Part shown: piece by piece, positions 1 to 9,300 of the stretch
Numbering within the stretch: the stretch's first letter is position 1
Layout: every line of letters begins with the position of its first letter
Source of the DNA: Siderastrea radians
Lineage: Eukaryota; Cnidaria; Anthozoa; Scleractinia; Rhizangiidae
Assembly: GCA_964017195.1 (NCBI GenBank)
Contig: OZ024896.1
Span: 34,864,807-34,928,806, forward strand
Direction: 5' to 3'
Length of the DNA stretch: 64,000 bases
The notes under the pieces: model-generated
Told to the model about the DNA's origin: nothing
The model's input: only the letters and a program-made list of their open reading frames with translations
The model's database searches: none
Position numbers and translations under genes: made by a program

Positions 1-1349
1 ACCAAAGTAATCGTTTCAGAGCTGACTCGCGCACTACATTTCAAAATTGAAGTTCAAAGTTTCAAAGAAGACCTTCGCTTTTTTCCTGGTTCCAATTTTT
101 CGCATTCTTAAGAGAGAAGAAGAAGTTAAAAAGCTGATGATTCGGGCGTTATCGGCCACGTCAACGTTGAAAACAGAAAATGAATGAAATTACATTCCTG
201 TGGACAGGAACGTTTTGAATTTCTTTTTACTTCAACCGATGAACCGAAAAATGTATACGAGTTGACAGGGCTTTAGATAAATCATTGAAAAGTAATCGCC
301 AAACGACAGCGTTTTAACAAACACGTGGCCATTGCTTTTGAATAGTTTTGTCTTAAAATAAGACTTGCAGTTACTACTCTCAAATTCTAAAATGCTACAG
401 ATGGGTTATACTAGAAGAGGGGGCCAAAGAAGTGATTGACAAGAAGTGTAAGGGATTTTATTAGCGCAGGAAAAGAAAGAACGAAGCGGAGGCGGATCCT
501 TTGTTGAATAACCACAGGTTACTAACTAATAAAACTTTTCATGAACAGGGAGCCCTGGCTATAACGGAGGCGCAAGTCAATGCAATTTTACACAGTAACT
601 GAATTGTCATCGTATCAACATTAGAACAAAAAAAAAAAAAAGAAAAAGAAACAACAGATGGGTAAATAAAAAGAGCCTGAACAAATAAACGATTGCATTG
701 AAAAAGAAAAGGAATTTAAAAGCTCGCAAGCCGGCAAAATACAACGAGGTAATCTCAGGTTTGCTGTCTGAAAACTAGGTTGGAAAAATTCCTTTTTAAG
801 ACCAAAAGTGAGACATACCCAATCGTAGAGCTTCAAATTTTTTGGTTATTCTGCTTGTGAGATTGGCAAATTTCTTCGCGATGAACACAAAATAGATCCC
901 GTGAAAATTTACTAGACGCACAAATATACTCCATATTTGAAACTGCCACGTGAATATAGCCTTAGAACCACAAGGGGTCACCAAAATTTGGCCGGAGGTT
1001 GTTTTAGTAAGAAAATCACTGCATGCGCTTTTGCTTGAGACAAAATCATGATAAAGGAGTGGACGTAGGGGGGAGGGGGGAGGAGGAGTGTCCAATTTAC
1101 TTAACGCGTTCAAATATCACAAATGACACACTGAACCAATCAGAACTCGAAAATACGTGTAATTACCGCCAAGCGCGGATAAACGCGCGCGCGAAAGTCA
1201 TGATTGGTTTTGGTTTCATATCTGATTGGTTGAGAAAGTAGCGCGAGTAATTTTAACCAATCACAGAGCGAAGTAAAGCAGAACCAAAGTGAACGCGAAT
1301 TACTTTCGGCAAAATTGAAAACTACTCTTTCCTCCTCTGTTCTGATATT

Positions 1350-1351
1350 TA

Positions 1352-1382
<31 letters not shown>
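1350..1382. repeat. (ATAA)n microsatellite
   Basis: About eight tandem four-base units in intronic DNA. The matching tract in the second duplication copy (near 43330-43350) is much shorter, so the locus is length-variable. Confidence 0.9.
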
Positions 1383-1832
1383 GTGAATCTTTTTACTTAG
1401 GTGTCAACGTTATTCAGCTCAGAATGCTAATTGGGGACACCTCAAGATCGAATTGGAATTTGGATGTGTTGGTTTTTGAGAAGAGGGAAAAATTGGAGTA
1501 CACGGAGAAAAACCTCTCGGAGCAAGGACGAGAACCAACAACAAACTCAACCCACATATGATGCCGGGACCGGCGTCGACTGAACCAACCTCTTTAATAC
1601 GCGTCCATATTTTTATGAGTCCTTGGTGGCCAGACTTAATAGGTTCCACTGTGCTAAAATAGCAATTTTTCCTACTTCTTTTCTAACAGAACATCAACAA
1701 CATCGAACACTCCGGTTGTCCCTAGATCTTGGGCTTTCTGTTAATTCAATCAACCGTTAATTCAATTACTGTTAATGAACACAAGCTCTTCTACTTTCCT
1801 ATAATCCTGATAATCCTTAATATGCACCAACT

Positions 1833-1903
1833 CATTCTCGACCCCAGAGCTCTTCCCTTTTACGCGCGCGAAGTCAGAAGCGTAAGCACTGGGGTCGAGA
1901 ATG
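1833..1903. mobile_element. 71-bp palindromic mini-element with 9-bp target duplication
   Basis: The 71-bp segment starts CATTCTCGACCCCA and ends with its exact reverse complement. It is flanked on both sides by GCACCAACT (1824-1832 and 1904-1912). The paralogous site at 43874-43882 has a single GCACCAACT and no insert, an empty site that proves insertion. Its ends resemble a dispersed repeat near 29.6 and 36.8 kb. It is far too short to encode anything, so it must be moved by another element's transposase. Confidence 0.8.
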
Positions 1904-2316
1904 GCACCAACTGTAACTTAGCCCGGGACTAAGCGAGGAACGTTTCTTGCTGCTTTTAGTTTATGTGTGCATTTTTTATTCTAGTGTTTTCTGTAACTTG
2001 GATACGCAGTTAAGTAATTGGCGTATTCTGTTGCGGTGTCCCCACCTGTACTTAAATACTTATTGTCAATTATTATGCTATCTATTAATTTTTTTCTCTA
2101 ACAAAATAAATAAAAATAAGTATATCCCACTGAAAGGAATTCCCACTCCCTCCTCAGCTGGGGGGGGGGGAGGGGAGGGACAGAAAGATACATGCGAGCT
2201 TGATGGCCCTTTTAGCCAGGATTTGAAGGAAAATAACTCTCACTGATCATGAAAACATGAACTCACTCACCCACTGACTTCAAACTAATTTAAAAGTTTA
2301 GAGAACTGAATCCTAC

Positions 2317-2405
2317 CTGAGTCTTTTTTTTCTTCCTCGTCCTTCTTCTTTCTTTTTGATTCAATCATCTCTCGCTTTAGACGTTTATATTCGGCTTCGT
2401 GTTTG
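2317..2405 (-). CDS. CWC27-like exon (KHEAEYKRLK), duplication copy 1
   Basis: The 89-bp exon is bounded by an AG acceptor and the donor CTCAG|GTAGG. It starts with the last base of a split codon and ends with the first base of the next (phases 2 and 1), exactly as in its paralogue at 44252-44340. It encodes a charged helical segment (KHEAEYKRLKREM, then Lys/Glu-rich), corresponding to the RKEARQLKREL region of human CWC27 as I remember it. The next exon of this copy would lie beyond the left edge of the window. The reading frame here is intact, but the exon before it (2919-3051) is frameshifted. Confidence 0.6.
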
Positions 2406-2587
2406 CTAAAGGATAAAAGTTACCCTGTAGTTGGTTTGAATTTTTCCGGTATGAGCCTACTAGTTTATTCTATCAGTAACTTCTAAAGATTCTTTCCCCC
2501 TTCCCCTTCCTGGTAACAAAAAAGTGAAGACTGAAAAACGAACAGCCTGAGCAAGTCTGACTAGGGACTGATCAGCTGACGCACGGG

Positions 2588-2668
2588 CTGACTGACTGAC
2601 TGACTGACTGACTGAACGACTGACTGACTGACTGACTGACTGACTGACTGGCTGGCTGACTGACTGAC
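2588..2668. repeat. (CTGA)n microsatellite
   Basis: Some twenty four-base units, slightly interrupted. In the duplicated segment near 44.52 kb only two or three units remain, so the tract expanded in copy 1 or contracted in copy 2. Its frames give spurious Ser/Val/Gln-rich open reading frames on the minus strand. Confidence 0.92.
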
Positions 2669-2918
2669 CAACTGTCTGTCTCTCTCTCCCTCTGAATGAG
2701 TGATGACTGGAGAAAAGTGAAGATCGGCGAATGAACAACCAGTGCTAGACTTAGGGTTACACTGACTAGGGTACGAATGACCGAAAGACTGACTATCCCC
2801 TGACTAATTGAGAAAAAACGTTTATTGAACAATTACACACTGAGTGATATAACACCAATCTGATCAACAAAATATCGGGTCTCGCAATACCTTTTTATGC
2901 CTTTGTTGTTGTACCAAC

Positions 2919-3051
2919 CTTTTTCCAGATATATCCTTTGCTGTTTTTTCATCATCATCTGACCTTTTTCATTGTCTTCTGTTTTTCTTTTCTTCAATTT
3001 ACTTCGCACTTGATCCCGTATCTTTGAGTCTGAATCTTTATCTTCAACACT
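2919..3051 (-). pseudogene. CWC27-like exon (SVEDKDSDSK), frameshifted copy
   Basis: The exon has an acceptor TATAG and a donor AAAAG|GTTGG like its paralogue at 44778-44908, but is 133 bp long instead of 131. The two extra bases lie in a run of GAT repeats near 2952-2965. The downstream part then reads in a different frame, so the exon can no longer join in frame to 2317-2405. The N-terminal part (SVEDKDSDSKIRDQVR) stays readable. The change suggests that copy 1 of this gene segment is decaying, unless a different donor such as the GTCAGA inside the exon is used, which does not fit the phase. Confidence 0.6.
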
Positions 3052-4191
3052 CTATAAACCCAGACAAATACAACATCTTAAAAACCAGATAACACGCAGC
3101 TCTTAACAACCTCTAATTTCATTGGACCTTGGTATCACGCAGCTCTATTATTTTCAGGGCTAGGGTCCATTGTTTTGTTGTTTGTTCTATTGTTTTCCCA
3201 GCCAATCAGAGAAGACCTTGTAAGACCTGCGTACCGCCCCTTAAAAACTTCTGACTTCTTTAAATATTTCACTGTCAATTTTGGATGCATATCGAATCCC
3301 CAGGCCTGAATGAACAATAATTGTGGCTTACCCCCCTCCCCCCAACCCCTCGCGAGGACCAAGGAAGCGGCTACACACTTACTTAGGTGTTTTTAAGAGG
3401 TCCTTTAACCCTTTAAGCCCCAAGAGTGACAAGCATCTAATTTCTCCTTACAGTATCACTAGTTGATCAAATATATGGGTCATGAGAATAAAGTAAATGA
3501 TCACCAGACATGAAATGTGTCGATGTTTAATCAAATTCTCCCAACTAGTAACATAAGAAATATATGGAGAACAGTGAGGAGAATATGCCTGTGGATATTG
3601 GGACTTGAAGGGTTAACCCTTTGCAGGGGGAGTGTACTATGCCATTTAAAAGCTAGGCTTAGTCTGACTAGTACTGTTTACTTGATACTAACCTTCCCAT
3701 ATTACAGAAAAGAAATAATAAACAGTTCATAATTATTAGTTATCATTTTTCCCTTGAATATGGATTTTGGGGTTTTGGGCCTTAAAAAAGGATAACAATT
3801 TTCAATTTTCTATCCTTGAATAGGGTCAGGGTTTAAGAACCTTTGTGACACACACCTATTCTAAATTGAAGGGAGTACTCGAACACCCCCTCCATAAATG
3901 TCTTTAGCCCCAATAGTGATAAGCATCTAATTTTTTCCTTATCATATCATGGCTTGACCAAACATACAGGTCATGAGAATAGAGCCAGAAAAAAAGATGC
4001 AATGTTTAATGTTTAAGCAAATTCTCCCCACAAGAAACAAACCAAATATATGGAGAACTATGAGAACAAGATGAGTGTTGATATTGGGGTTTTAAGCGTT
4101 AGGGCGTGCACATCATGTCCTGAGATTGAACTGTATGTTATAAAGTTGGACACTCTCTACCCTCCCCTCCCCTCCCCTCCCCCATGAGTAC

Positions 4192-4245
4192 CTTTTCATC
4201 ACTGTCATCATCTGAGTCAGCTGGCTCGGATTGCTTTTTCTTCTC
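4192..4245 (-). CDS. CWC27-like exon (EKKKQSEPADSDDDSDEK), copy 1
   Basis: The 54-bp phase-0 exon lies between TTTTTCAG and AAAAG|GTACTC and encodes an acidic 18-residue linker. Two further copies of the same exon lie at 47600-47653 and 62923-62976, with EKGKQ at the start and DEE at the end. The next exon upstream that fits by order and phase is at 30757-30846, which leaves a 26.5-kb intron holding the protease cluster. It is placed by splice phase and paralogy; on its own it would be too short to identify. Confidence 0.6.
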
Positions 4246-4768
4246 CTGAAAAAGAACATTAATTTTTTGTTAACACTTTAATCTGCAACATCTTTCTAGG
4301 GGCTAATAAAATCAACTGCTTTTGAGGGTTGTCCAATACACACCATCTGATCTCTAACAGACAAGCGAGGTATGTCTCACTTATGCCATTTCTTGCAATA
4401 GCGAAGTAAGAATCACACCATAATGAGATAAAAAATTCTGTTGTGGTCACCCATTACAGCATGAATCTGTGCATATCAGAAAATTACCGGGATAAATTCA
4501 ATGTTAATCGCGAGAACTCCTAGTTTTAGTTTACTACAATTTTTAAATTGGAGTTCAGTCAAGGGTAGTTCAGGTGTGGAAGTTCCATTTTCATGTGGGC
4601 TGTACACTAACATAATACAGAGAGCCGGGGAATTGGACAAATGAATATCGTAGTATGAAATAGCCTTCAATTGGAAGATTGGACAAATTCTTCACTTGTG
4701 CAAATGAGTTATAACCTAAGTAATATCAAAGTGGTCATCGTTGGTCATTGACTTTTATTGCATGTGGT

Positions 4769-4784
4769 GGCTCCTAAAGGAGCC
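4769..4784 (-). terminator. Histone-type 3' stem-loop
   Basis: Read on the minus strand the site is GGCTCC-TTTA-GGAGCC followed by ACCACA: a six-base stem, a four-base loop and an ACCA cleavage context, matching the general form of replication-dependent histone mRNA 3' ends. A polyadenylation-like AATAAA follows about 10 bases later. No histone open reading frame was found on the minus strand upstream; the nearest coding trace is the broken gene ending at 4946. Two more perfect hairpins lie next to it (4811-4833 and 4848-4869). It may be coincidence. Confidence 0.4.
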
Positions 4785-4945
4785 GTTTTTTTTTACCTGT
4801 AGAGTGCAATGTCGAACTAATGAATAGTTCGACCTACAGGATTTATTCCCTGCGGAGTGCTCTGCAGGGCTTTTTCTTTTTGTTGTTTTTTTCTGCCTTT
4901 TTTTCTGTTTTCTTCGGAGGTAAATTTTCGCTGTAGATACGGAAA

Positions 4946-5354
4946 CTATACTTTTCTTTGTCCATTGAGGTAGGTCAGACCTTGGTTGTGGACGTCATAG
5001 TAAAACCACGTGTTTTTTCTGGTCCTCGTTGTTTGTGATGAAGTCCACCTGACGGCATCGTTTTTCAGCTATCGCTGTGGTGGATGCCCAGTACTGGGCA
5101 AGGACCATCCAACGGCGGATAAGGAAAGGACTGCATCCGTTTCCTAATAAAAACAGAACCAGTTTAAAAGTTTCCTGGTCCCCTGTCGGCTTCTTCCAAA
5201 ACATGAGTCTTATCTCTCTCGACCATGATTTTAACGGAGGGAACGCTTCCCCGCCTATCGCCTTTAAAAGTCTTGTCCTTTCTTCGCCGATTTCCTTTCC
5301 GCACAAGAGCTGGACCTCGTCACGATATAATTCCACGGACGCCATGTCTGCCAA
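4946..5354 (-). pseudogene. Small unknown gene with a frameshift in an A-run
   Basis: The open part is 119 residues from Met (5354), with ERTRLLKAIGGEAFPPL, LFLLGNGCSPFLIRRW and an Arg-rich segment. A one-base shift in the A-run near 5018-5024 changes frame; the continuing frame reads TWFYYDVHNQGLTYLNG and stops at 4946. I recall short cnidarian hypothetical proteins with this order (AIGGEAFPPL, FLLGNGCSP, then W-Y-Y-D and YLNG), but no function is known to me. It may be a repeat-borne gene. The frameshift could be an allele, a pseudogene or a sequencing error in a homopolymer. It lies inside the 3.6-kb copy-1-specific block. Confidence 0.5.
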
Positions 5355-5706
5355 TAAATATTGGTTGTTGCGTATGTCACTTTATAGCCGGCACACCACT
5401 GTCTACACAAGTTGCCATGCCAATAACAATAAGTTATACTTTCCGCTTCATTGTCATTCATTCTTCTTCATTTGCGTGTAACTTATTCATTTCCAAGTTT
5501 GTCACACTTTCATAGTGGATGATTTTTGAAATTACCGCAACCAAATACTTTCGAATTTTTCTCTTTATTCAGTTTTATCTTTTTCGGCTTTTAACTTTAT
5601 ACAGATAAAAAGATACTACCTATGGTTTAGCTAATTTCCTCTTTCTTGTTTATCTAGAGCAAATCATCCCAAAAAATGCCGAGTTGTAGAACACTTCGGT
5701 GAAACT

Positions 5707-5910
5707 TTTTTCTATGCGTTTCAGGGAATGATCACACCTCATTGTCACAGATCATAATTAAGGTCTAACAATAGTAAACAAACACTTAACCTTTTTTTTG
5801 CATTGATTTTTTTGCAGGGAAACCTGTATTAAGTGCGCGGCACTTTTTTAGACCGTAAAAAAGTTTGTAACAGTGAGGTGTGATAATTTTCTGAAACGCA
5901 TAGATAAAAC
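5707..5910. mobile_element. About 200-bp palindromic element
   Basis: Arms of about 42 bp, 5707-5747 and 5867-5910, are imperfect inverted repeats sharing CTATGCGTTTCAG and ATCACACCTCA, separated by about 120 bp without coding potential. This is the form of a MITE or of a foldback element. No clear target duplication was found. Confidence 0.5.
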
Positions 5911-6239
5911 TATTTTTAATTGAACCGAAAACAACATTTATTTGTTTCCTTGTTGACATTTAAAGAATACGTGCTTAGAAACTCGATGTTTTGGTTGATT
6001 TCTTCAAAGCGCGGCGGTTTTTCTAACGTAATTGCCGATGTGCATGAATTTCTTTTTCTACGAACACTTGCAAGACAAGTGTAAAAATCTTCTGAATTTC
6101 GCAGTGCGGTAAAACAAAAGCAGAATAAGTAGTGCTTCCACGTTATGTGATTTACAACAACAAATGAACTATTTACAACCCCTGTTTCCTATTAGAAATA
6201 ACAATTTTAACAGAGAACCCGCGCCAAAAACGAATGTTT

Positions 6240-7375
6240 CGGGGTTAACGCTTAAAGAACGAGGCATAGTCATATTTGCATGGTTCTTGGAGTATCTTTC
6301 GGAGTCAAAGGTCTCGTTTTTGCACCGCGCCAAAAGCGAATGCTTTGGGGTTAACGCTTAAAGAACGAGGCATAGTCATATTTGCATGGTTCTTGGCGTA
6401 TCTTTGGGAGTCAAAGGTCTCGTTTTTACACCACGCAGCTCAAAAAACGAGGCATAGTCATATTTGCATGGTTTTTGGCGTATCTTTCGGAGTCAGGTCT
6501 CGTTTTTGCACCGCGCAAGAAGCGAATGTTTTGGGGCCACACGCTTAAAGAATGAGGCATAGTCATATTTGCATGGTTTCAGTGTTTTGTTTGGGCGTTT
6601 TCGTACTTGTATTGGGTCCGTGTTGCTGTGTCATATTTGCATGGTTCTTGGAGTATCTTTCGGAGTCAAAGGTCTCGTTTTTGCACCGCGCCAAAAGCGA
6701 ATGCTCTGGAGTTAACGCTTAAAGAACGAGGCATAGTCATATTTGCATGGTTCTTGGCGTATCTTTGGGAGCCAAAGGTCTCGTTTTTGCACCGCGCAAG
6801 AAGCGAATGCTTTGGGGTTAACGCTTAAACTCTAAGGTGCGGGATTGCAGAAAAACGCCTCACACTCATTTGCATCTCGTTGGATAACAAAAGAATAACA
6901 AAACAGCACATTTGTTATATGCCTCGTTCTTTTAAACTCTGAATTAATTTTCCGCAATCCCGCACCTCACTCCGCTTAAAGAACGAGGCATAGTCATATT
7001 TGCATGGTTCTTGGCGTATCTTTCGGAGTCAAAGGTCTCGTTTTTGCACCGCGCAGCTCAAAAAACGAGGCATAGTCATATTTGCATGGTTCTTGGCGTA
7101 TCTTTCGGAGCCAAAGGTCTCGTTTTTGCACCGCGCAGCTCAAAAAACGAGGCATAGTCATATTTGCATGGTTCTTGGCGTATCTTTCGGAGCCAAAGGT
7201 CTCGTTTTTGCACCGCACAGCTTAAAAAACGAGGTATAGTCATATTTGCATGGTTTTTGGCGTATCTTTCGGAGTCAGGTCTTGTTTTTGCACCGCGCAA
7301 GAAGCGAATGTTTTGGGGCCACACGCTTTAAAGAATGAGGCATAGTCATATTTGCATGGTTTCAGTGTTTTGTTT
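6240..7375. repeat. Satellite-like array with ATTTGCAT octamer in every unit
   Basis: About ten units of 75-110 bp, built from AACGAGGCATAGTCATATT, a GCATGGTTCTTGG segment, CGTATCTTTCGGAGTCAAAGG and TCTCGTTTTTGCACCGCGC, with optional tails. Every full unit holds the octamer ATTTGCAT (for example near 6273, 6381, 6464, 6740, 7080, 7165, 7245 and 7350). Some units contain a longer spacer (6590-6640 and 7370-7410) resembling each other. Open reading frames across the array are repeat artefacts. A 133-bp palindromic element interrupts it. Confidence 0.85.
6835..6967. mobile_element. 133-bp palindromic element inside the octamer array
   Basis: The ends AGGTGCGGGATTGC and GCAATCCCGCACCT are exact inverted repeats, and the segment interrupts the regular unit spacing of the array. 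It has no coding potential. It also contains an octamer-like ATTTGCAT. The target duplication is unclear because the flanks are themselves repetitive. Confidence 0.6.
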
Positions 7376-7429
7376 GGGCATTTTCATACTTGTATTGGGT
7401 CCGTGTTATGCCTACTATTTTCACTCTTC

Positions 7430-7930
7430 GCTGTTAATGAATGCAATTGTCGGATCGACAAGTCTATCATACGGATCGTGCATACAATTATCCAATCGTT
7501 CGGATCGAACGAATCGACAACCCTCCTGAGAACATGAGGCCGTTAATGAGATGCAATTTTCGGATCGCCAGCTCCATTTAACGGGTCGTCTCTCTTTGTC
7601 GATCCGTACGGGTTGTACTGTGGCTTTTTCCGATCGTGTCAGTTAGAGAGAACGAGGAATATTCATGTTTGCCTTCTATATTGCGCAACACGCTTCCCGG
7701 TTGTGAATGAATGTAATTTTAGGATCGACAAGTCTATTATACGGATCGTGGTTAAAATTATCCAATCGTACGGATCGAACGAATCGACAAACCTCCTATC
7801 AACATGATGGTCCTAAATGAGATGCAATTTTCGGATCGACAGCTCTATTTAACGGGTAGTCTCTATTTGTCGATCTGTACGGGTTGTATAGTGGCTTTTT
7901 CGGATCGTGTCAGTTGGAGAGTATTGGACA
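7430..7930. repeat. Two tandem units of about 267 bp rich in CGGATCG
   Basis: A segment beginning GTTAATGAATGCAATTGTCGG recurs 267 bp later with moderate divergence. Each unit carries repeated CGGATCG or its variants (ACGGATCG, TCGGATCGAACGAATCGAC, TTTTCGGATCG). The short open reading frames over it are repeat products. Confidence 0.8.
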
Positions 7931-7944
7931 TGAGTGCTGCTTTT

Positions 7945-9235
7945 ACCAGAAATCAGTATAATTTATATAGTTTGAACAACCACACTTGAAAAAGCTCACA
8001 AAATGAGCATTGAGGCAAGAAAATTTTCAGAGCTTTCACTGTGGGTCAGCTAGTCTCAATTTCTCAATTAAATTGGCGTGTTCATTGCAGTTCATGTTCT
8101 ATCAGATATGGTAGTATAGTTATTAAGGTGAGAAATAGGACCCATCTTTAATTTAGGGACGGTGTGCTCACCATTTCTCACCACATACTAAATCCAGGAA
8201 CATGGAAAAAAAACCTGGAACACCTTAAAAAAATACCAGCTACTTGCTAACAGCAAACTGCCATGTTCTCTGCTGACCCTGGTACCGCACAACCCTTTCA
8301 CCAATATAAGCTGGTACAAATGACACCCAGGGAAAGGAGGCAGGCAATACTCCTCCTGACTGGGAAACAAGGCCATGAAGTGTGAGGGAGAGTGGGGGGG
8401 GGGGGGGGGAGGGATTGTTATATTAGATGAACCATTTTGAAAGAGAGTTAATACAGTCATATTTTGATGTTTTGGTCTGAGATGAGGTGAGGGTTATTGC
8501 TCCCTTGTCTGAAAAAGGATAGCGATTTTGAGGTTAAATTAGGGTTTCCAGTTCTAGGGGGCACAAGTACCCCTAAAAAAATTAATTCCAAGGTGTACCC
8601 CTCCCAACACCAAAGGTGCATACATTAGTTGCTAGAGTGGCCAGAGAAAATAATGAAGGTGACTTAGATGCTTAATAAGTTGTAAGAAGGAAAAATAAAA
8701 ATCAAATGTTTTTATGGCACATTTTAAAACTGCCCATTTACTTTTCAAAACACCCAGCATGCTAGCTACTTACTTTTATCAATTCTACCTACACCCCCAT
8801 CCTAACCCTTAGGCACTTAAAACCCAGTCTCTGCAGTAATGTAGTGACAAGGAACATTACCATCCCCCCCCCCACCGCCCTTCCCACTCCTGAATGGGCT
8901 GCTAGTCCATTGTAGGGATCAGTACCCCACGCATAAATTTAATGAGTGAAATATAAAAAAATATCATAATTTATGTGAACCCGCAGATCAAAACTTTAAC
9001 ACATGGAATATCCTCACAGTTATGTGTGCAACCTGTTAGCAGTTGCAAAAAGAAAGCCTGAAAAAGATCAGTCTGAATGGGTTTGAACTTATGAACCCTG
9101 CAATTACTGGTGCAGGGCTCTACCAACTGAACTATCAAGCCAACTAAGAGACAGCTCCCAGATGGCTTGTCAGCTCACTTGGCACAGCACTGCACCAGAA
9201 ATATCAGGGTTATCGGTGCGAATCCTGTTCAAGCC
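7945..9235. repeat. Dispersed repeat block R, first copy
   Basis: The block is recognised by AAAAACCTGGAACACC, CTGACCCTGGTACTGCACA, a poly-G tract (near 8396-8412), GTTTCCAGTTCTAGGGGGCAC and a terminal tRNA-like segment. Related copies lie at about 13960-14940, 20740-21760, 47731-49492 and 63053-64000. The copies next to the protease genes are part of the tandem gene unit; the others belong to the CWC27 duplication. No coding potential seen. Confidence 0.8.
9073..9148 (-). repeat. tRNA-derived SINE head (minus)
   Basis: On the minus strand the sequence has an A-box-like TAGTTCAGTTGG, then GTAGAGC, and a B-box-like GTTCATAAGTTCAAACCC. Acceptor-stem pairing is lost, so this is a SINE promoter rather than a tRNA gene. 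It faces away from a second tRNA-like head on the plus strand starting near 9160. Confidence 0.55.
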
Positions 9236-9300
9236 TCATTTTTTTCTGTCTTTCATTTTACAGCTGCTTAAGTTACACGCAGGTACAGATGATGCCAAGT
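9158..9300 (+). repeat. tRNA-derived SINE (plus), head-to-head with the previous one
   Basis: The plus strand shows an A-box-like TCAGCTCACTTGG and the B-box-like GGTGCGAATCC (near 9216), followed by a CAAGCCTCATTTTTTTC tail region and CAGCTGCTTAAG. It looks like a degenerate SINE of the type common in anthozoans. In the second duplication copy the same SINE is cut at its B box by the BEL retrotransposon junction (49492). Confidence 0.5.

Larger units (their letters stand above)
1..4323. repeat. Segmental duplication, copy 1
   Basis: This stretch aligns along most of its length with 41991-47730, carrying the same three CWC27-like exons in the same order and orientation. Differences are substitutions, microsatellite length changes and discrete insertions: a 71-bp element is present only here (1833-1903) and a 1.74-kb element only in the other copy. 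The left edge of the window cuts the duplication just where the other copy has its tRNA-Gly gene. Outside the exons I see intron sequence without coding signal. Confidence 0.9.
4324..7944. other. 3.6-kb block absent from duplication copy 2
   Basis: The second duplication copy passes directly from the equivalent of 4323 to the equivalent of 7945 (junction near 47730). In copy 1 the block is bounded by the 8-bp direct repeat CTGCTTTT (4316-4323 and 7937-7944). This fits either insertion with target duplication in copy 1 or deletion between short direct repeats in copy 2. It has no terminal inverted repeats that I can see. It holds the small broken gene, hairpins and satellites listed separately. 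Confidence 0.75.

Noticed and set aside
2460..2832. Open frames rich in Ser-Val-Ser-Gln on the minus strand
   Set aside because: They are translations of the (CTGA)n microsatellite, which is nearly absent from the duplicated copy.
4946..5354. Histone gene upstream of the histone-type stem-loop
   Set aside because: Neither frame contains a histone-fold motif; the Lys-rich stretch between 4870 and 4920 is low-complexity and lacks any H1 globular domain.
6164..7324. Several short proteins with HGSWSIFRSQRSRF-type repeats
   Set aside because: They are translations of the octamer satellite in different frames, with no conserved start and no purifying pattern.
6240..7375. CRISPR array
   Set aside because: Units are contiguous and variable without unique spacers, there are no cas genes, and the genome is eukaryotic.
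9073..9148. Additional tRNA genes at 9.1, 14.9, 21.7, 48.9 and 49.4 kb
   Set aside because: A and B boxes are present, but acceptor and other stems do not pair; they are SINE heads.
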